From: Tissierella simiarum
GTDB lineage: Bacteria > Bacillota > Clostridia > Tissierellales > Tissierellaceae
Reading direction: 5' to 3'
Length of the DNA: 64,000 nucleotides
NCBI RefSeq assembly: GCF_018917865.1
Contig: NZ_JAHLPM010000003.1
Span: 1 to 64,000 of the forward strand
Part shown: piece after piece, positions 1 through 7,907 of the stretch
How positions within the stretch are numbered: the first letter of the stretch is position 1
Layout of the letters: every line of letters starts with the position of its first letter
Notes under the pieces: generated by a model
Database searches by the model: none
What the model was told of the DNA's origin: nothing
What the model saw: only the letters and a program-made list of their open reading frames with translations
Position numbers and translations under genes: made by a program

Positions 1-433
1 ATATCAGTTACCCATTTTTGGTTAATATTACTGGTAGAGAAATCTCTATTTATTATATTTTCTCTGCTTTCTACTTTATTCTTTGAAGAAATTGGTCTGA
101 ATTTTTTACATACAATTGACTTTATCCCGAGCTTGTTCATTAACCTCTGGGTCCTTTTAAGACTTATAGTTATATTTTTTTCTTTAAGTTTATTATGAAT
201 CTTAGGTGCTCCATATCGACCGTTGCTCTTTTTATAGATGCTTAGAATTATTTCTGCTAAAGATTTATTTTCAATACTTCGCTTGCTTTCTTTTTTGTTA
301 AGGTGCCTGTAATATGAGCTTCTAGAAACTTTTAGAACCTTACACATTAGCTTTATATCATGATTTTCTTTATTGTCAGTAATAAATTTATATATTGAAG
401 TTACTTCTTTGCAAATATGGCCATTGCTTTTTT
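1..433 (-). CDS. IS3-family transposase OrfB, N-terminal part
   Basis: Reading the minus strand in the -1 frame relative to orfA gives an uninterrupted frame to the window edge. It contains an HTH_21-like region (VSRSSYYRHL, NGRYGAPKIHNKL, LKRTQRLMNKLGI) followed by the start of the RNase-H-like integrase core (NQKWVTD, whose D is the first residue of the DDE triad). There is no stop in the visible part, so the element could still be active. It is probably made as an OrfAB fusion by slippage at 428-434. The C-terminal catalytic D and E lie outside the window. Confidence 0.82.
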
Positions 434-673
434 TAATATTTCATTTTCTTCCTCTAATTTAGCCATTCTCTTAAGCATGGCTTGGTAATCTGCTTGGGTA
501 ACTACTTTATCTTTTTCTACTGCTATGGGTTGACTTTTCTTTATCCAACCCGCTATTGTTGATTTAGATAGGCCATATTCACTGCTTAATTCACCTAGAG
601 TTTTACCTGCATTGTGAAGCTCTACAATAGTATTTTTAAATTCTTCTGTATATCTTTTATTACCTTTTGGCAT
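401..673 (-). CDS. IS3-family transposase OrfA (helix-turn-helix)
   Basis: A 90-residue DNA-binding subunit of an IS3 transposase. The N-terminal half is a helix-turn-helix of the transposase-8 type (segments GKTLGELSSEYGLSKSTIAGW), and the C-terminal third is a short leucine-zipper-like coiled coil (KRMAKLEEENEILKKA). In this family OrfA binds the terminal repeats and supplies the N-terminal part of the OrfAB transposase made by -1 frameshifting. The slippery A run lies about 30 nt before its stop codon, as expected. Confidence 0.88.
   Translation of the reverse strand: MPKGNKRYTEEFKNTIVELHNAGKTLGELSSEYGLSKSTIAGWIKKSQPIAVEKDKVVTQADYQAMLKRMAKLEEENEILKKAMAIFAKK
428..434 (-). promoter_or_regulatory. 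Putative -1 ribosomal frameshift site of the IS3 element
   Basis: Seven consecutive A on the coding strand, read A-AAA-AAA in the orfA frame. Slipping back by one base continues into orfB without a stop. A-run slippery sites are standard in this family. No stimulatory stem-loop was verified. Confidence 0.6.
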
Positions 674-979
674 TTAGACACTTCCTTCCTTAACTATATT
701 TTATAGTGTTCGGATTTTTGTGTCTACAATATTATACTAACACCAAACTCTTTTTTATTTCAAAATAAAATCGAAAGGAATGAGGACGATGTCAGAACTT
801 TTTATGTATGAAACAACTGTAAATTTTAATTCTAATATTTTCATCCACTATTTTCGAGGAATAGAGAATTATTAATTACAATTCTTGGCAGTTAAGTCTG
901 AGAGGAAAGTAGAAAACTAAGTAAAAATACAAGGTAGGGATTAATCAGGTGATTTTGAAATTGAATTACATCAATTAAC

Positions 980-1096
980 CATAAGAAGTTTATGGGATAT
1001 ACAAAGGATAAAGATGGAGAACTAGTCATATTACCTGAGAAAGAGATAGTAGAAAAGAAAATTTTAGTGTTGGCATTATTTACTAAATATAAATGA
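980..1096 (+). pseudogene. Serine recombinase fragment
   Basis: The frame 980-1096 encodes HKKFMGYTKDKDGELVI and then LPEKEIVEKKI. This matches the segment of large serine recombinases that usually reads FLGYTKDENGNLVI followed by a conserved E-x-x-V-V-R-R-I stretch. Both sides are interrupted by stops and no catalytic domain is nearby. It is a decayed piece of an integrase or resolvase gene, and evidence that an integrative element once sat here. Confidence 0.5.
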
Positions 1097-1226
1097 ACGA
1101 AGTATTCATCAAATAATATAATGCCATGTTGAGAAATATTGGAGTATACTATAAAATTATAATAAAAATGTTGCCTACATCGTAATTATCTACTTTTTAG
1201 AAATATACTTAGCCGCCAAGGAGATA

Positions 1227-1337
1227 GTAGGTGTCCATGGTATCTTTATTGTCACCTCAAGGCACGTTGAGCATGTAGTTCTGATGGCAATTTTATTGCT
1301 TGAACCAAATAAAAAAGCAAGGCTTTTGCCCTGCTAA
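1227..1337 (+). pseudogene. Possible RlmD/RumA-type rRNA methyltransferase C-terminal remnant
   Basis: The frame 1227-1337 contains IFIVTSRHVEHVVLM. It resembles the conserved C-terminus of 23S rRNA (uracil-5-)-methyltransferases, where DMFPHT precedes HVE and VVLM. No other part of such an enzyme is present, so this would be a stranded gene end. The match is short and made by eye. The hairpin at 1316-1334 (GCAAGGC with GCCCTGC) falls in its last codons and probably serves as the terminator of the leftward AraC gene. Confidence 0.35.
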
Positions 1338-1362
1338 TGTTTAATGGTATGCTTATTTTCAG

Positions 1363-2259
1363 TTACTTCTTTTTAACTGGAATCCAAATTTCACAGATAT
1401 AATCATCTGATTGTGTGTTCCCTGGACCATATACTTGAATTTCATAATCCATAGATTTTTCATAACCGCTTGATGGCAACCATTCTGAAAATATCTGTGT
1501 AGTCAATGCATCAATTGGGTGTTCGCTTTGGTTGAGCGTACCCTTTGCGGTAAAGACAGCCCATGTGCTAGCAGGCACTTCAAATCGAGTAAGCTCAGGG
1601 AAATCTCCTCCAGAATCCTCTGCTCCTATTGCTTCAACAATATCACCGTTCTCAAGAGTGTGTGTAACTCCCATTTGCCAGAACGGTTCTCGGTATAGTT
1701 TATATTTGTCGCGTATAATCAGATTTGCACCACGGTCAAGAAAATCATCCCAAAACATCCACCGTTCTCCCATTTTTTCTGTCCAATGTTCTGATTCATT
1801 GTTAGCAGTCCACTTGCCAAAGTTTTTTACAACACCAACACCTTTTATAATGCCCTTTTCTTCAATACGATACTCCATATCTGCATCTCCTTTTAATGAA
1901 ATTTGAAAGGTGATACGCGGATACATCCTGAGTTTAACACCTAAGGTGCATGCTTCCCTTGGCGATATTCCGTGCATATTGCGAAATGCACGGGCAAACG
2001 ACTCTGGAGAATTGTAACCGTATTTTAAAGCCACATCAATAACTTTGATATTGCCACACTGTAACTCTAATGCCGCAAGGGAAAGTCTTCTGTTACGTAA
2101 ATATTCGGTAATTGAAATTCCAATTACAAATGAAAAAATTCTGCCAAATTGATACGCATTGCAACAAACAATTTTCGCAACATCATTTAAGTTAAAGTCT
2201 TCTGTAATATGCTCCTCGATATAGTCAATCACTTCAGTCATCCGATTCAGAAAGTCCAC
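1363..2259 (-). CDS. AraC-family regulator with GyrI-like effector-binding domain
   Basis: A 298-residue regulator. Residues about 1-105 are a double helix-turn-helix AraC domain (DYIEEHITEDFNLNDVAKI, YGYNSPESFARAFRNMHGISP). The rest, after a short linker, is an AraC effector-binding/GyrI-like domain that in this family binds small hydrophobic or cationic ligands. I place the start at GTG 2259, preceded by AAAGGAGGG, rather than at an upstream ATG at 2301 that has no ribosome site. It is a clear paralogue of the protein at 57263-58120 (shared RRLSLAA/RRLTLAA, IARIACC/VAKIVCC, WIP..GY and PGHNPQ/PGNTQ patches). Neighbours are pseudogenes, so its target is not evident. Confidence 0.88.
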   Translation of the reverse strand: MDFLNRMTEVIDYIEEHITEDFNLNDVAKIVCCNAYQFGRIFSFVIGISITEYLRNRRLSLAALELQCGNIKVIDVALKYGYNSPESFARAFRNMHGISPREACTLGVKLRMYPRITFQISLKGDADMEYRIEEKGIIKGVGVVKNFGKWTANNESEHWTEKMGERWMFWDDFLDRGANLIIRDKYKLYREPFWQMGVTHTLENGDIVEAIGAEDSGGDFPELTRFEVPASTWAVFTAKGTLNQSEHPIDALTTQIFSEWLPSSGYEKSMDYEIQVYGPGNTQSDDYICEIWIPVKKK

Positions 2260-2498
2260 TGCACTCCCTCCTTTCAAATTAAGGATAACAGATATAGACA
2301 AATCCTACCTTGCATTTTTAAAACAACTGAGCAAGGTACAAAATTTCAGCAATTCTTAGTTCACATGAATAAGCTAGTGTGCATTAACAACTATTCATTA
2401 TACAATATTTTACTCTTGTTCTAAAGAATATAATAGATAAAAATTGAAACAATAAAAATGTATTTAGTAAATCAAAACAAACAAGGAGGTGATGGACT

Positions 2499-2669
2499 AT
2501 GACTAACAACAAAGAACTCAATAGATTAATCCACGAGAAATTGTCATATCTATTGCAACACGCCTACAATTCAGTGGATTGGTATCCGTGGGGAGAAGAA
2601 GCTTTTGCAAAGGCTAAGGAAGAAGATAAGCCAATATTTTTATTCATAGATTATAGCACTTGTCACTGA
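2499..2669 (+). pseudogene. Truncated YyaL/DUF255 thioredoxin-domain protein
   Basis: An ATG at 2499 behind AGGAGGTGATGG opens a 56-codon frame with [27 protein letters not shown] and [13 protein letters not shown]. This is the N-terminus of the YyaL (spermatogenesis-associated protein 20-like) family, normally about 680 residues. The conserved CHWC motif is cut by a TGA just after its first C-H. Nothing downstream continues the family, so this is a remnant. Confidence 0.8.
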
Positions 2670-2725
2670 TGGTAGGTAACAAACTTGCCTAATATGTAAG
2701 CCTTGATATCATAGGGTTTTATTTT

Positions 2726-3154
2726 TTGACTAGGTTAAATATTGATGAGATAATAGAAAATAATGAGAGATACTACCTTTTCTTTCCGGAAGAAGTATAT
2801 CGCAAACATTCCTTTGTATTTAAAGAATTATTTAAATTTTTAACGATTGAAACTATGCTTATGGCAATCTTAGTAACTCTAACTAGTATAAATAATGAAT
2901 ATATTAAAAGGACTGATCAACTTATATTTTCAACGAAGACAGGCAGAAATCTATTAAGATGTAAGTTTAGAAGTAGTATCTTAGCAAGTATTTTAGCATT
3001 TATAATATTGGCTAGTATTACCTTCACAGTACATTTTATAGTATTTAATTACTCAAATATGTTAGATGTACCTGTAACGAGTATATTATTTGCTTATTGG
3101 CAAGATATTAGTAAAAAAGAAGATATTAGAATAATTTATAAGAGGATAATTTGA
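2726..3154 (+). pseudogene. ABC-2-type permease fragment
   Basis: An open frame of 142 codons from a TTG with no ribosome site. It contains a hydrophobic segment (about residues 35-52), a basic cytoplasmic patch (STKTGRNLLRCKFRSS), a second long hydrophobic segment (about 83-108), and FNYSNMLDVPVTS. This pattern is seen in the N-terminal half of clostridial ABC permeases of the ABC-2 class. It lacks further membrane segments, follows the YyaL remnant directly and has no ATPase partner, so I read it as a gene fragment. An intact short membrane protein is less likely. Confidence 0.45.
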
Positions 3155-3209
3155 CAGTTATTACAGATACTATATATAGTGATAATTCAATTAATAGGAG
3201 ATGAGTTTA

Positions 3210-3395
3210 ATGTCAAAAAATAAATTAGTTGTTCCTGAAGCTAAAGAAGCTTTTGAAAAGTTTAAAATGGAGATTGCAAATGAATTTGGAGCAGATGATC
3301 CTAGAAATTTGGCATCAAAACATACCGGTTTGATAGTACGAGAATTAGTAAGAATGGGGCAAGAAGAGCTTATAGGTAATAAGAGTGTAGATTAA
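3210..3395 (+). CDS. Alpha/beta-type small acid-soluble spore protein
   Basis: A 61-residue DNA-binding spore protein that coats and protects chromosomal DNA in the dormant spore. The hallmark block NKLVVPEAKEAFEKFKMEIANEFG is present (shown in pieces: NKLVVPEAK, FKMEIANEFG), including the germination-protease cleavage region. It is followed by the second conserved helix (HTGLIVRELVRMGQEEL). Start at ATG 3210, nine bases after AGGAG; the upstream ATG 3201 touches the ribosome site. A sigma-G-like promoter (GGATA, 17 bases, GATACTA at 3166-3172) is possible but imperfect. The gene shows that the organism, or its recent ancestor, forms spores. Confidence 0.93.
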   Translation: MSKNKLVVPEAKEAFEKFKMEIANEFGADDPRNLASKHTGLIVRELVRMGQEELIGNKSVD

Positions 3396-3467
3396 GAAAT
3401 ATAGGCCATAGATAAGGTATATGGTCTATTTATTTTAAGTAGGATGTTTAGTTATTTGACTTAGCAT

Positions 3468-3507
3468 TAGCATTTCGATAATATCAAAATGTGTTGTCGA
3501 AATGCTA
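3468..3507. repeat. 11-bp perfect inverted repeat downstream of the spore protein gene
   Basis: TAGCATTTCGA at 3468-3478 and TCGAAATGCTA at 3497-3507 enclose an 18-nt loop. It lies between the spore protein gene and the convergent WYL regulator. There is no T run on the plus side, so its role is unclear; it could be a weak shared transcription end. Confidence 0.45.
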
Positions 3508-3529
3508 CTCAACCAATTTTAAATTTTAA

Positions 3530-4480
3530 TTATTTATATAGTTGAATAATTTCAGCAGCTTTTATTTTAATTTCATTAACTGCTTCAACAGGCTGTATGA
3601 TTCTTATATTTTTCCCATACGCAAAAGCAAATTCAATGCCTTGCCAAATATCCTCAAAAACTATATCTAAGTAAATTTTATTGTCTCTTACAATTTCTTT
3701 ACTTATAGTGATAAATTTTCTTTCCTTTATATGATTTACAATCGAAGGGTCAATCATAAAAGTAAACGTATATTTAGGAATTCGAGATTTATAATTGCTG
3801 GTAGATGATTTCCAATGAGCTTCTAAGTTGAAATCACTTGGTCTATCGAAATGCTCGTCCATAAAAAGAGCATTTTCTATGGAACTTACCTTATACGTTT
3901 TAATTATTTCAGAATCTATTGCAATCAAATACCAGATGCCTCTTTTACATACCAATCCCAGTGGATTTAAGATTACTTCTTTTGTCTCGTTTATTTTTCT
4001 ATATACTATCTTGATTATATTGCTGTTCCAGATAGCATTTTGTAATAAGGAAAGAATATCTTTATCTATAATTGCAGGGTTCTCACCCCAGGTATGCATA
4101 TCTATATAAATGTAGTTTTGAATATTTTCAACTTCCTTAATTTGATTTGGAGTAGAACCTCCTAAAAGTTTAAGTATTGTAGAGTATTTAAGTTTTTCAA
4201 AACCTAAGTCTTCTAAAATTTTGTCTCCGGTTGGAATAAATAAAGAGTAAATTTCGTCATTATTTATTCCACTTAAAGAAGTTTTGTAATCTCCTAATAA
4301 CTTTATTCCTCCGTTTGTTCCTCTATCAGCGAATATTGGTACCCCAGCACTGCTTAAAGCTTCAATATCTCTATAAATAGTTCTGACAGAGACCTCTAAC
4401 CTTTGAGCTAATTCATCAGCTGTTAGTTTTTCATGTATCTGCAATAACATTAATATAGAAATTAATCTATCTGCTCTCAT
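3530..4480 (-). CDS. WYL-domain transcriptional regulator (DeoR-type HTH)
   Basis: A 316-residue regulator of the YafY/WYL class. The N-terminal winged helix-turn-helix (LISILMLLQIHEKLTADELAQRL, VSVRTIYRDIEALSSAGVPI) binds DNA. The middle carries the WYL ligand-sensing domain (VYRKIN, LNPLGLVCKRGIWYLIAID, a variant of the W-Y-L core), and a C-terminal extension follows (about 240-316). Start at ATG 4480 with AAAGGAGATATT ahead; the frame opens upstream at 4504 without a ribosome site. It is divergently arranged with the reductase at 4597 and shares a 116-bp intergenic region with it, so it probably controls that gene and itself. Confidence 0.9.
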   Translation of the reverse strand: MRADRLISILMLLQIHEKLTADELAQRLEVSVRTIYRDIEALSSAGVPIFADRGTNGGIKLLGDYKTSLSGINNDEIYSLFIPTGDKILEDLGFEKLKYSTILKLLGGSTPNQIKEVENIQNYIYIDMHTWGENPAIIDKDILSLLQNAIWNSNIIKIVYRKINETKEVILNPLGLVCKRGIWYLIAIDSEIIKTYKVSSIENALFMDEHFDRPSDFNLEAHWKSSTSNYKSRIPKYTFTFMIDPSIVNHIKERKFITISKEIVRDNKIYLDIVFEDIWQGIEFAFAYGKNIRIIQPVEAVNEIKIKAAEIIQLYK

Positions 4481-4596
4481 AATATCTCCTTTCCAATATG
4501 ACATAGGATGTCAACTATTATAAATTATAATGTATTCAATATCAAGTAATAGTAATTATATTAATATGGTATTAGTTAACTAAAGGGAGGTTCATT

Positions 4597-5121
4597 ATGA
4601 GTAGAAAAATTATAATGAATTTGGCAATGAGTGTTGATGGCTTTATTGCTGATGAAAACGGTGGTTTTGATTGGATTGTCGGTGATGGAAATAATAAACT
4701 TAATACTGAAAAACAATGGGATTATGATAAATTCTTAGATAGAATTGATACTGTTGTTATGGGGAAAAACTGCTATGACCAAAAATTTTACGAGGAGTTT
4801 AAAGAAAAAACTGTATTTGTCGCTACTTCTAAATCTCTGGATGATTATGAAAATATTAATTTTATTAACGGTGATATTTGTAAAGTTATTCTTAATGAAA
4901 AGAAAAAAGAGGGCAAAGACATTTTTTTATTTGGTGGTGGCATTCTTATAGATAGCTTTATCAAAGCAGACATAATTGATGAATTTATTGTAGGTATTAT
5001 CCCAACTGTTTTAGGAAAAGGCAGACCACTGTTTTTGGGAAACAATCCTACTATAAAATTAAAGCTTGAAGAATATTATATTGATAATGGGGTTACAATC
5101 CTGCATTATAAAAAACGTTAA
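4597..5121 (+). CDS. Dihydrofolate reductase-fold protein (RibD C-terminal family)
   Basis: A 174-residue protein of the YyaP/YwjB type, with the RibD-C/DHFR fold that normally binds NADPH. Motifs: N-terminal MNLAMSVDGFIADENG, the strand with DTVVMGKNCYD, and the glycine-rich nucleotide loop IFLFGGGILIDSF. True substrates of this subfamily are mostly unknown, so it should not be called a folate enzyme. A good ribosome site (AAAGGGAGG) precedes the ATG. It is divergent from the WYL regulator, which probably controls it. Confidence 0.88.
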   Translation: MSRKIIMNLAMSVDGFIADENGGFDWIVGDGNNKLNTEKQWDYDKFLDRIDTVVMGKNCYDQKFYEEFKEKTVFVATSKSLDDYENINFINGDICKVILNEKKKEGKDIFLFGGGILIDSFIKADIIDEFIVGIIPTVLGKGRPLFLGNNPTIKLKLEEYYIDNGVTILHYKKR

Positions 5122-5448
5122 ATTTCGGCTAAAAGTATTTAATATCTGTTTGATAGGAGTGAAATTGCGTAATTATTATGAGCATATCCTTTATTGTACT
5201 GAAAGTAGATCTGAACAAAAAATCCAAAGGCACTGAGATAATAAGATCTTGGTGCTTTTGTTCTTTGTATTATGAATACCACCTGCTATGCGCAACATCA
5301 TAAACCTAAGGAAATCCTATATAACATTTACTGTTTATGATTATCAAGCTTCTTTATCTTTATATATGAGTTAAAATAAAGGTAAGAGCGATTATATGTA
5401 TGTTACTCAACTACTCCTAAACACATTTAAGGAGTAGTTATAAATTAA

Positions 5449-5477
5449 TTGAATTTATAATCAGGTTAGTTTATAAT
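5449..5477 (+). promoter_or_regulatory. Sigma-A-type promoter TTGAAT-17-TATAAT
   Basis: TTGAAT at 5449-5454, a 17-nt spacer, TATAAT at 5472-5477. Transcription would start near 5484, about 33 bases before the 21-codon frame and 185 bases before ridA. It may drive both. Confidence 0.5.
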
Positions 5478-5516
5478 GTAAGGAATTGATATACTAAATA
5501 TAAGGAGTAGGTAGAG

Positions 5517-5582
5517 ATGAAAAAGAGAATCTTAAGATTTTTATCTTCCGGAATTGGATATTCTACTGCTATTTTTTTCTGA
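5517..5582 (+). CDS. Possible 21-residue basic-hydrophobic peptide
   Basis: ATG at 5517, preceded by TAAGGAGTAGG with good spacing, opens 21 codons ending TGA. The peptide starts MKKRILRFL and ends STAIFF, basic then hydrophobic. It has a promoter upstream, and its stop codon abuts a 15-bp inverted repeat. Leader peptide, small toxin or decayed gene start are all possible. No homologue is recognised. Confidence 0.35.
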   Translation: MKKRILRFLSSGIGYSTAIFF

Positions 5583-5630
5583 ATTAGCTTGAGAAAGAGA
5601 TAAGTTACCTAAAATTTTCTCAAGCTAATT
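5582..5630 (+). repeat. 15-bp perfect inverted repeat (possible attenuator) upstream of ridA
   Basis: AATTAGCTTGAGAAA at 5582-5596 pairs exactly with TTTCTCAAGCTAATT at 5616-5630 across a 19-nt loop. The following bases are AAAATAGTAG, not a T run, so a standard terminator is unlikely in this direction. Confidence 0.6.
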
Positions 5631-5668
5631 AAAATAGTAGTTAATTTATATCGAAAGAAGGTAATTTA

Positions 5669-6082
5669 ATGAAAAATAATAAATCTAAAGATAATAATAG
5701 AATAGAAAGAATAAATCCGATGGGAGTTCCAGAGCCAGTTGGTAGGTATAGTCATATTACTAAAATACCAAGAGGTTCTGAAATTTATGTTTCTTCAGGT
5801 CAAGTAGGAGTAGATTTTAAAGGAAATGTTCCTTCAAATCTTAATGAGCAAGTAAGCAATACTTTCTCTAATATATCCAACTTACTATCTAGTCAAGATT
5901 TGGATCCAGATAATGTTATAAAGGTAAATATTTGGGCTACTGAACAAATAGATTGGGATTTCTTTGACCCTAAGTGGGATGAACTTTTCGGTGATAATTC
6001 ACCGTCTATGACTGTTGCATATATAAGCGAATTAGGATTGCCTGAATTAAAAATCGAAATAGAAATATGGGCTGCAAAGTAA
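5669..6082 (+). CDS. RidA-family protein (YjgF/YER057c/UK114)
   Basis: A 137-residue member of the Rid family, trimeric enzymes that hydrolyse reactive enamine/imine intermediates released by PLP enzymes. Family features: EPVGRYSH near the N-terminus, YVSSGQVGVDFKG, the NISNLLSSQDLDPDNVIKVNIW strand-helix block, and the C-terminal ELGLPELKIEIEIWA. The canonical R105 context (the R-x-A-V-x-V of RidA) is replaced by SMTVAYIS, so it belongs to a divergent Rid subgroup. Deaminase activity is therefore uncertain. Ribosome site GAAAGAAGG. Confidence 0.85.
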   Translation: MKNNKSKDNNRIERINPMGVPEPVGRYSHITKIPRGSEIYVSSGQVGVDFKGNVPSNLNEQVSNTFSNISNLLSSQDLDPDNVIKVNIWATEQIDWDFFDPKWDELFGDNSPSMTVAYISELGLPELKIEIEIWAAK

Positions 6083-6180
6083 TTACTATACTTATTTTAT
6101 TATAAGAAAACAAGTAAACTAGGTTATTTGAATTAAGCAAAACTTATCTTTTTTATATAAATTTTAGTGCTTAAGTCAAC

Positions 6181-6218
6181 AAAGAGCAATCTAAACATTA
6201 GATTGCTCTTTATAATTT
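6181..6218 (+). terminator. Rho-independent terminator after the RidA gene
   Basis: A perfect 14-bp stem: AAAGAGCAATCTAA at 6181-6194 and TTAGATTGCTCTTT at 6198-6211, with a 3-nt loop, followed by a T-rich tail. Confidence 0.85.
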
Positions 6219-6282
6219 TTTCAATTCTGGTAAAAATCTTGAAAACACAACTATGTCTTAAATTTAGACTTAGAGCAGATTT

Positions 6283-6314
6283 AATAGTACCTTAGACCTA
6301 AGGTACTATTTTTA
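6283..6314 (+). terminator. Second strong hairpin with T run
   Basis: A perfect 13-bp stem AATAGTACCTTAG/CTAAGGTACTATT (6283-6295 and 6298-6310) with a 2-nt loop, then TTTT. It stands alone about 70 bases after the RidA terminator, with no gene in between. Confidence 0.65.
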
Positions 6315-7093
6315 GTATCAGAGGTGGCAGGTAGAAGTTTATGAGTGATGCCAGTATCACTTACCAGCGAAAGTTTGGAACAAGAATAGTACGTGCTTCT
6401 AGCGACTATAAAACTAAGATGGTCAGTCTCATCTATATATTGAAAAGATACAGGAGCTTATGAGTAAACTGATGATTCATAATAATATCTATAAATTACT
6501 ATTGATATGTGCATAGATGTGCACATATGAGGTACAGGTTTCTGAAAATGAACAATCTAAAAAAGCTGCCTATACATTAGGAACAGATATTTTAAAATAT
6601 TAATTGAGAGGTGTTTCAAGATGGTAACAATTGTATTTGCTCATCCATGGCACTGGAATTTTAATAAGGCTATATTGAATACGGTAACAACTGCTTTTAA
6701 ACAAATAAAAAAAGAGAAAATATCTAAGATATTTCTAGACGTTGTTGGCACAAATCTAAGTGCGAAAAACTTTACGAACGTCTTGGGATTTCTGCATTGA
6801 AAGTGGGTACGTTCGGAAAAATAACTGAAAAGGCAGAGTTCTCAAAAGAATATTTTATGTGCAAAGAAATATAAGGTAGAATTGGAAACATCATCATTTG
6901 CATAAAATCTATGTAGAGGATCATGCCTATGAGGTTCGCAAGTTTAAAAATTCTCTTGAATTGTATCTAAAAATTGGATATATTCAAAGGTATATAGACG
7001 ATCCTTAATGAAATGCAGAGATTATAACCATATTATATAGAATACGGATAGACAACTGGATGCAGATTATTATATCTTATGAGGTGAAGTAAA
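6311..7093. other. Decayed gene region
   Basis: There is no intact gene. It contains a 40-codon frame (6341-6463) of unknown nature that includes the segment YKTKMVSLIYILKR, the likely flavoprotein remnants listed separately, and a frame ending near 7009 (IYVEDHAYEVRKF, LELYLKIGYIQRYIDDP) that reads like a protein C-terminus I do not recognise. Confidence 0.5.
6557..6873 (+). pseudogene. Fragments of flavodoxin-like NAD(P)H oxidoreductases
   Basis: Two pieces. A short tail at 6557-6602 (NEQSKKAAYTLGTDILKY) resembles the final helix of a flavodoxin-fold reductase. After a good ribosome site (GAGAGGTG), ATG 6621 begins VTIVFAHPWHWNFNKAIL, matching the N-terminus of NAD(P)H quinone reductases (usually AHP..GSFNKAIL). 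This second piece runs into unrelated sequence and stops near 6800, and a further frame with CEKLYERLGISALKVGTFGKI follows. Together they suggest one or two reductase genes destroyed by deletions. Confidence 0.5.
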
Positions 7094-7795
7094 ATGAATA
7101 AAGTTATAATGCTAGATATAAATTTTCAATATCAAAATGAAGCTCGGACAATACATCCAGTTTTATTGTTAAGCGATAATGATATTGTTCTAGTAGATTG
7201 TGGATATCCTGGTTTTTTACCTTTACTAGAAGATGAAATGAAATTAAAAGGTGTTAATCCTCATTCATTAACGAAAGTATTGATTACTCATCATGATGAT
7301 GATCATATGGGAGCTTTATTTGAAATTAAAGAAAAATATCCTAATATCAAAGTTGTGGCAAGCTGTATAGAAAGTGAGTATATTTCTGGTAAGAAAAAAT
7401 CACTACGATTGTTACAAGCAGAAGAAATGTTAAATGTGTTGCCAGAAGAACAAAAGCAATTTGGAATTCAATTTTGTGAGTCTTTGAGAAAAATTAAACC
7501 TGTCCCTGTAGATATAAAGGTTAAGAATGGAGAGTATTTTGACTGGGGTGGCGGATGTGAGATAGTAGATACCCCTGGACATACTCCAGGACATATTTCT
7601 TTGTATCTAAAGGAGAGTAATTCTGTTATTACAGGAGATGCTGCGGTCATTGACGACAATAAGCTTATTATTGCAAATCCTCAGTTCACACTAGATCTAG
7701 ATATGGCTAAAGAGTCACTTAAAAAACTTATATCTATGGATGCAGATAATTATTATTGCTATCATGGTGGAAAGCTTGAGAACCAAAGAAGATGA
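7094..7795 (+). CDS. Metallo-beta-lactamase-fold hydrolase
   Basis: A 233-residue MBL-fold protein. The metal site is the variant T-H-H-D-D-D-H-M-G near residues 65-73 (Asp in place of the second His of H-x-H-x-D-H), followed by GHTPGHIS, TGDA and the C-terminal YHGG. These supply the usual binuclear metal ligands. The substrate is unknown; relatives include glyoxalase-II-like and quorum-lactone-hydrolase-like enzymes. The C-terminus is short (ends KLENQRR) compared with relatives that carry another helix after YHGG, so a small terminal truncation is possible. Ribosome site ATGAGGTG. Confidence 0.85.
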   Translation: MNKVIMLDINFQYQNEARTIHPVLLLSDNDIVLVDCGYPGFLPLLEDEMKLKGVNPHSLTKVLITHHDDDHMGALFEIKEKYPNIKVVASCIESEYISGKKKSLRLLQAEEMLNVLPEEQKQFGIQFCESLRKIKPVPVDIKVKNGEYFDWGGGCEIVDTPGHTPGHISLYLKESNSVITGDAAVIDDNKLIIANPQFTLDLDMAKESLKKLISMDADNYYCYHGGKLENQRR

Positions 7796-7907
7796 TCATA
7801 AATTGGTGTAGGCAGTTCTGTTACTTGTACTAAGATAATATTCTTGAAAAGAGAGTTGCTTCTTTTTGAGCATCAAAAACTAATTTATATTTTGTGAGGT
7901 GATTTGC

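Larger units (their letters stand above)
1..728 (-). mobile_element. IS3-family insertion sequence, cut by the left window edge
   Basis: One end of an IS3-type element transcribed leftwards. Seen directly: an orfA gene (401-673), an overlapping orfB in the -1 frame that stays open to base 1, a run of seven T (428-434; A7 on the coding strand) where frame change would occur, and a terminal sequence on the minus strand starting near 728 and reading TGTAGACACAAAAATCCG. The rest of orfB and the other inverted repeat lie outside the window, so neither completeness nor target duplication can be judged. Confidence 0.85.
729..1362. other. Gene-poor stretch with decayed fragments
   Basis: Between the IS end and the AraC-family gene there is no intact gene. 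It holds the recombinase fragment and the possible rRNA methyltransferase tail listed separately, plus a 28-codon frame at 790-876 preceded by the motif GAATGAGGACGATG, which recurs near 11258. Nothing else was recognised. Confidence 0.6.
5122..5668. other. Intergenic stretch with hairpins and one very short reading frame
   Basis: No conventional gene. A terminator-like hairpin lies near 5229-5263 (AAGGCACTGAGAT with GATCTTGGTGCTTTT), and a 10-bp inverted repeat AACTACTCCT/AGGAGTAGTT lies at 5409-5418 and 5430-5439. A promoter, 21-codon frame and strong inverted repeat at 5449-5630 are listed separately. Confidence 0.6.

Noticed and set aside
1532-1906. 124-codon plus-strand open frame inside the AraC gene
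   Set aside because: It is antisense to a clear AraC/GyrI gene, lacks a ribosome site and has no family features.
4597-5121. Trimethoprim-target dihydrofolate reductase (folA)
   Set aside because: It belongs to the RibD-C/YyaP branch and lacks FolA-specific motifs.
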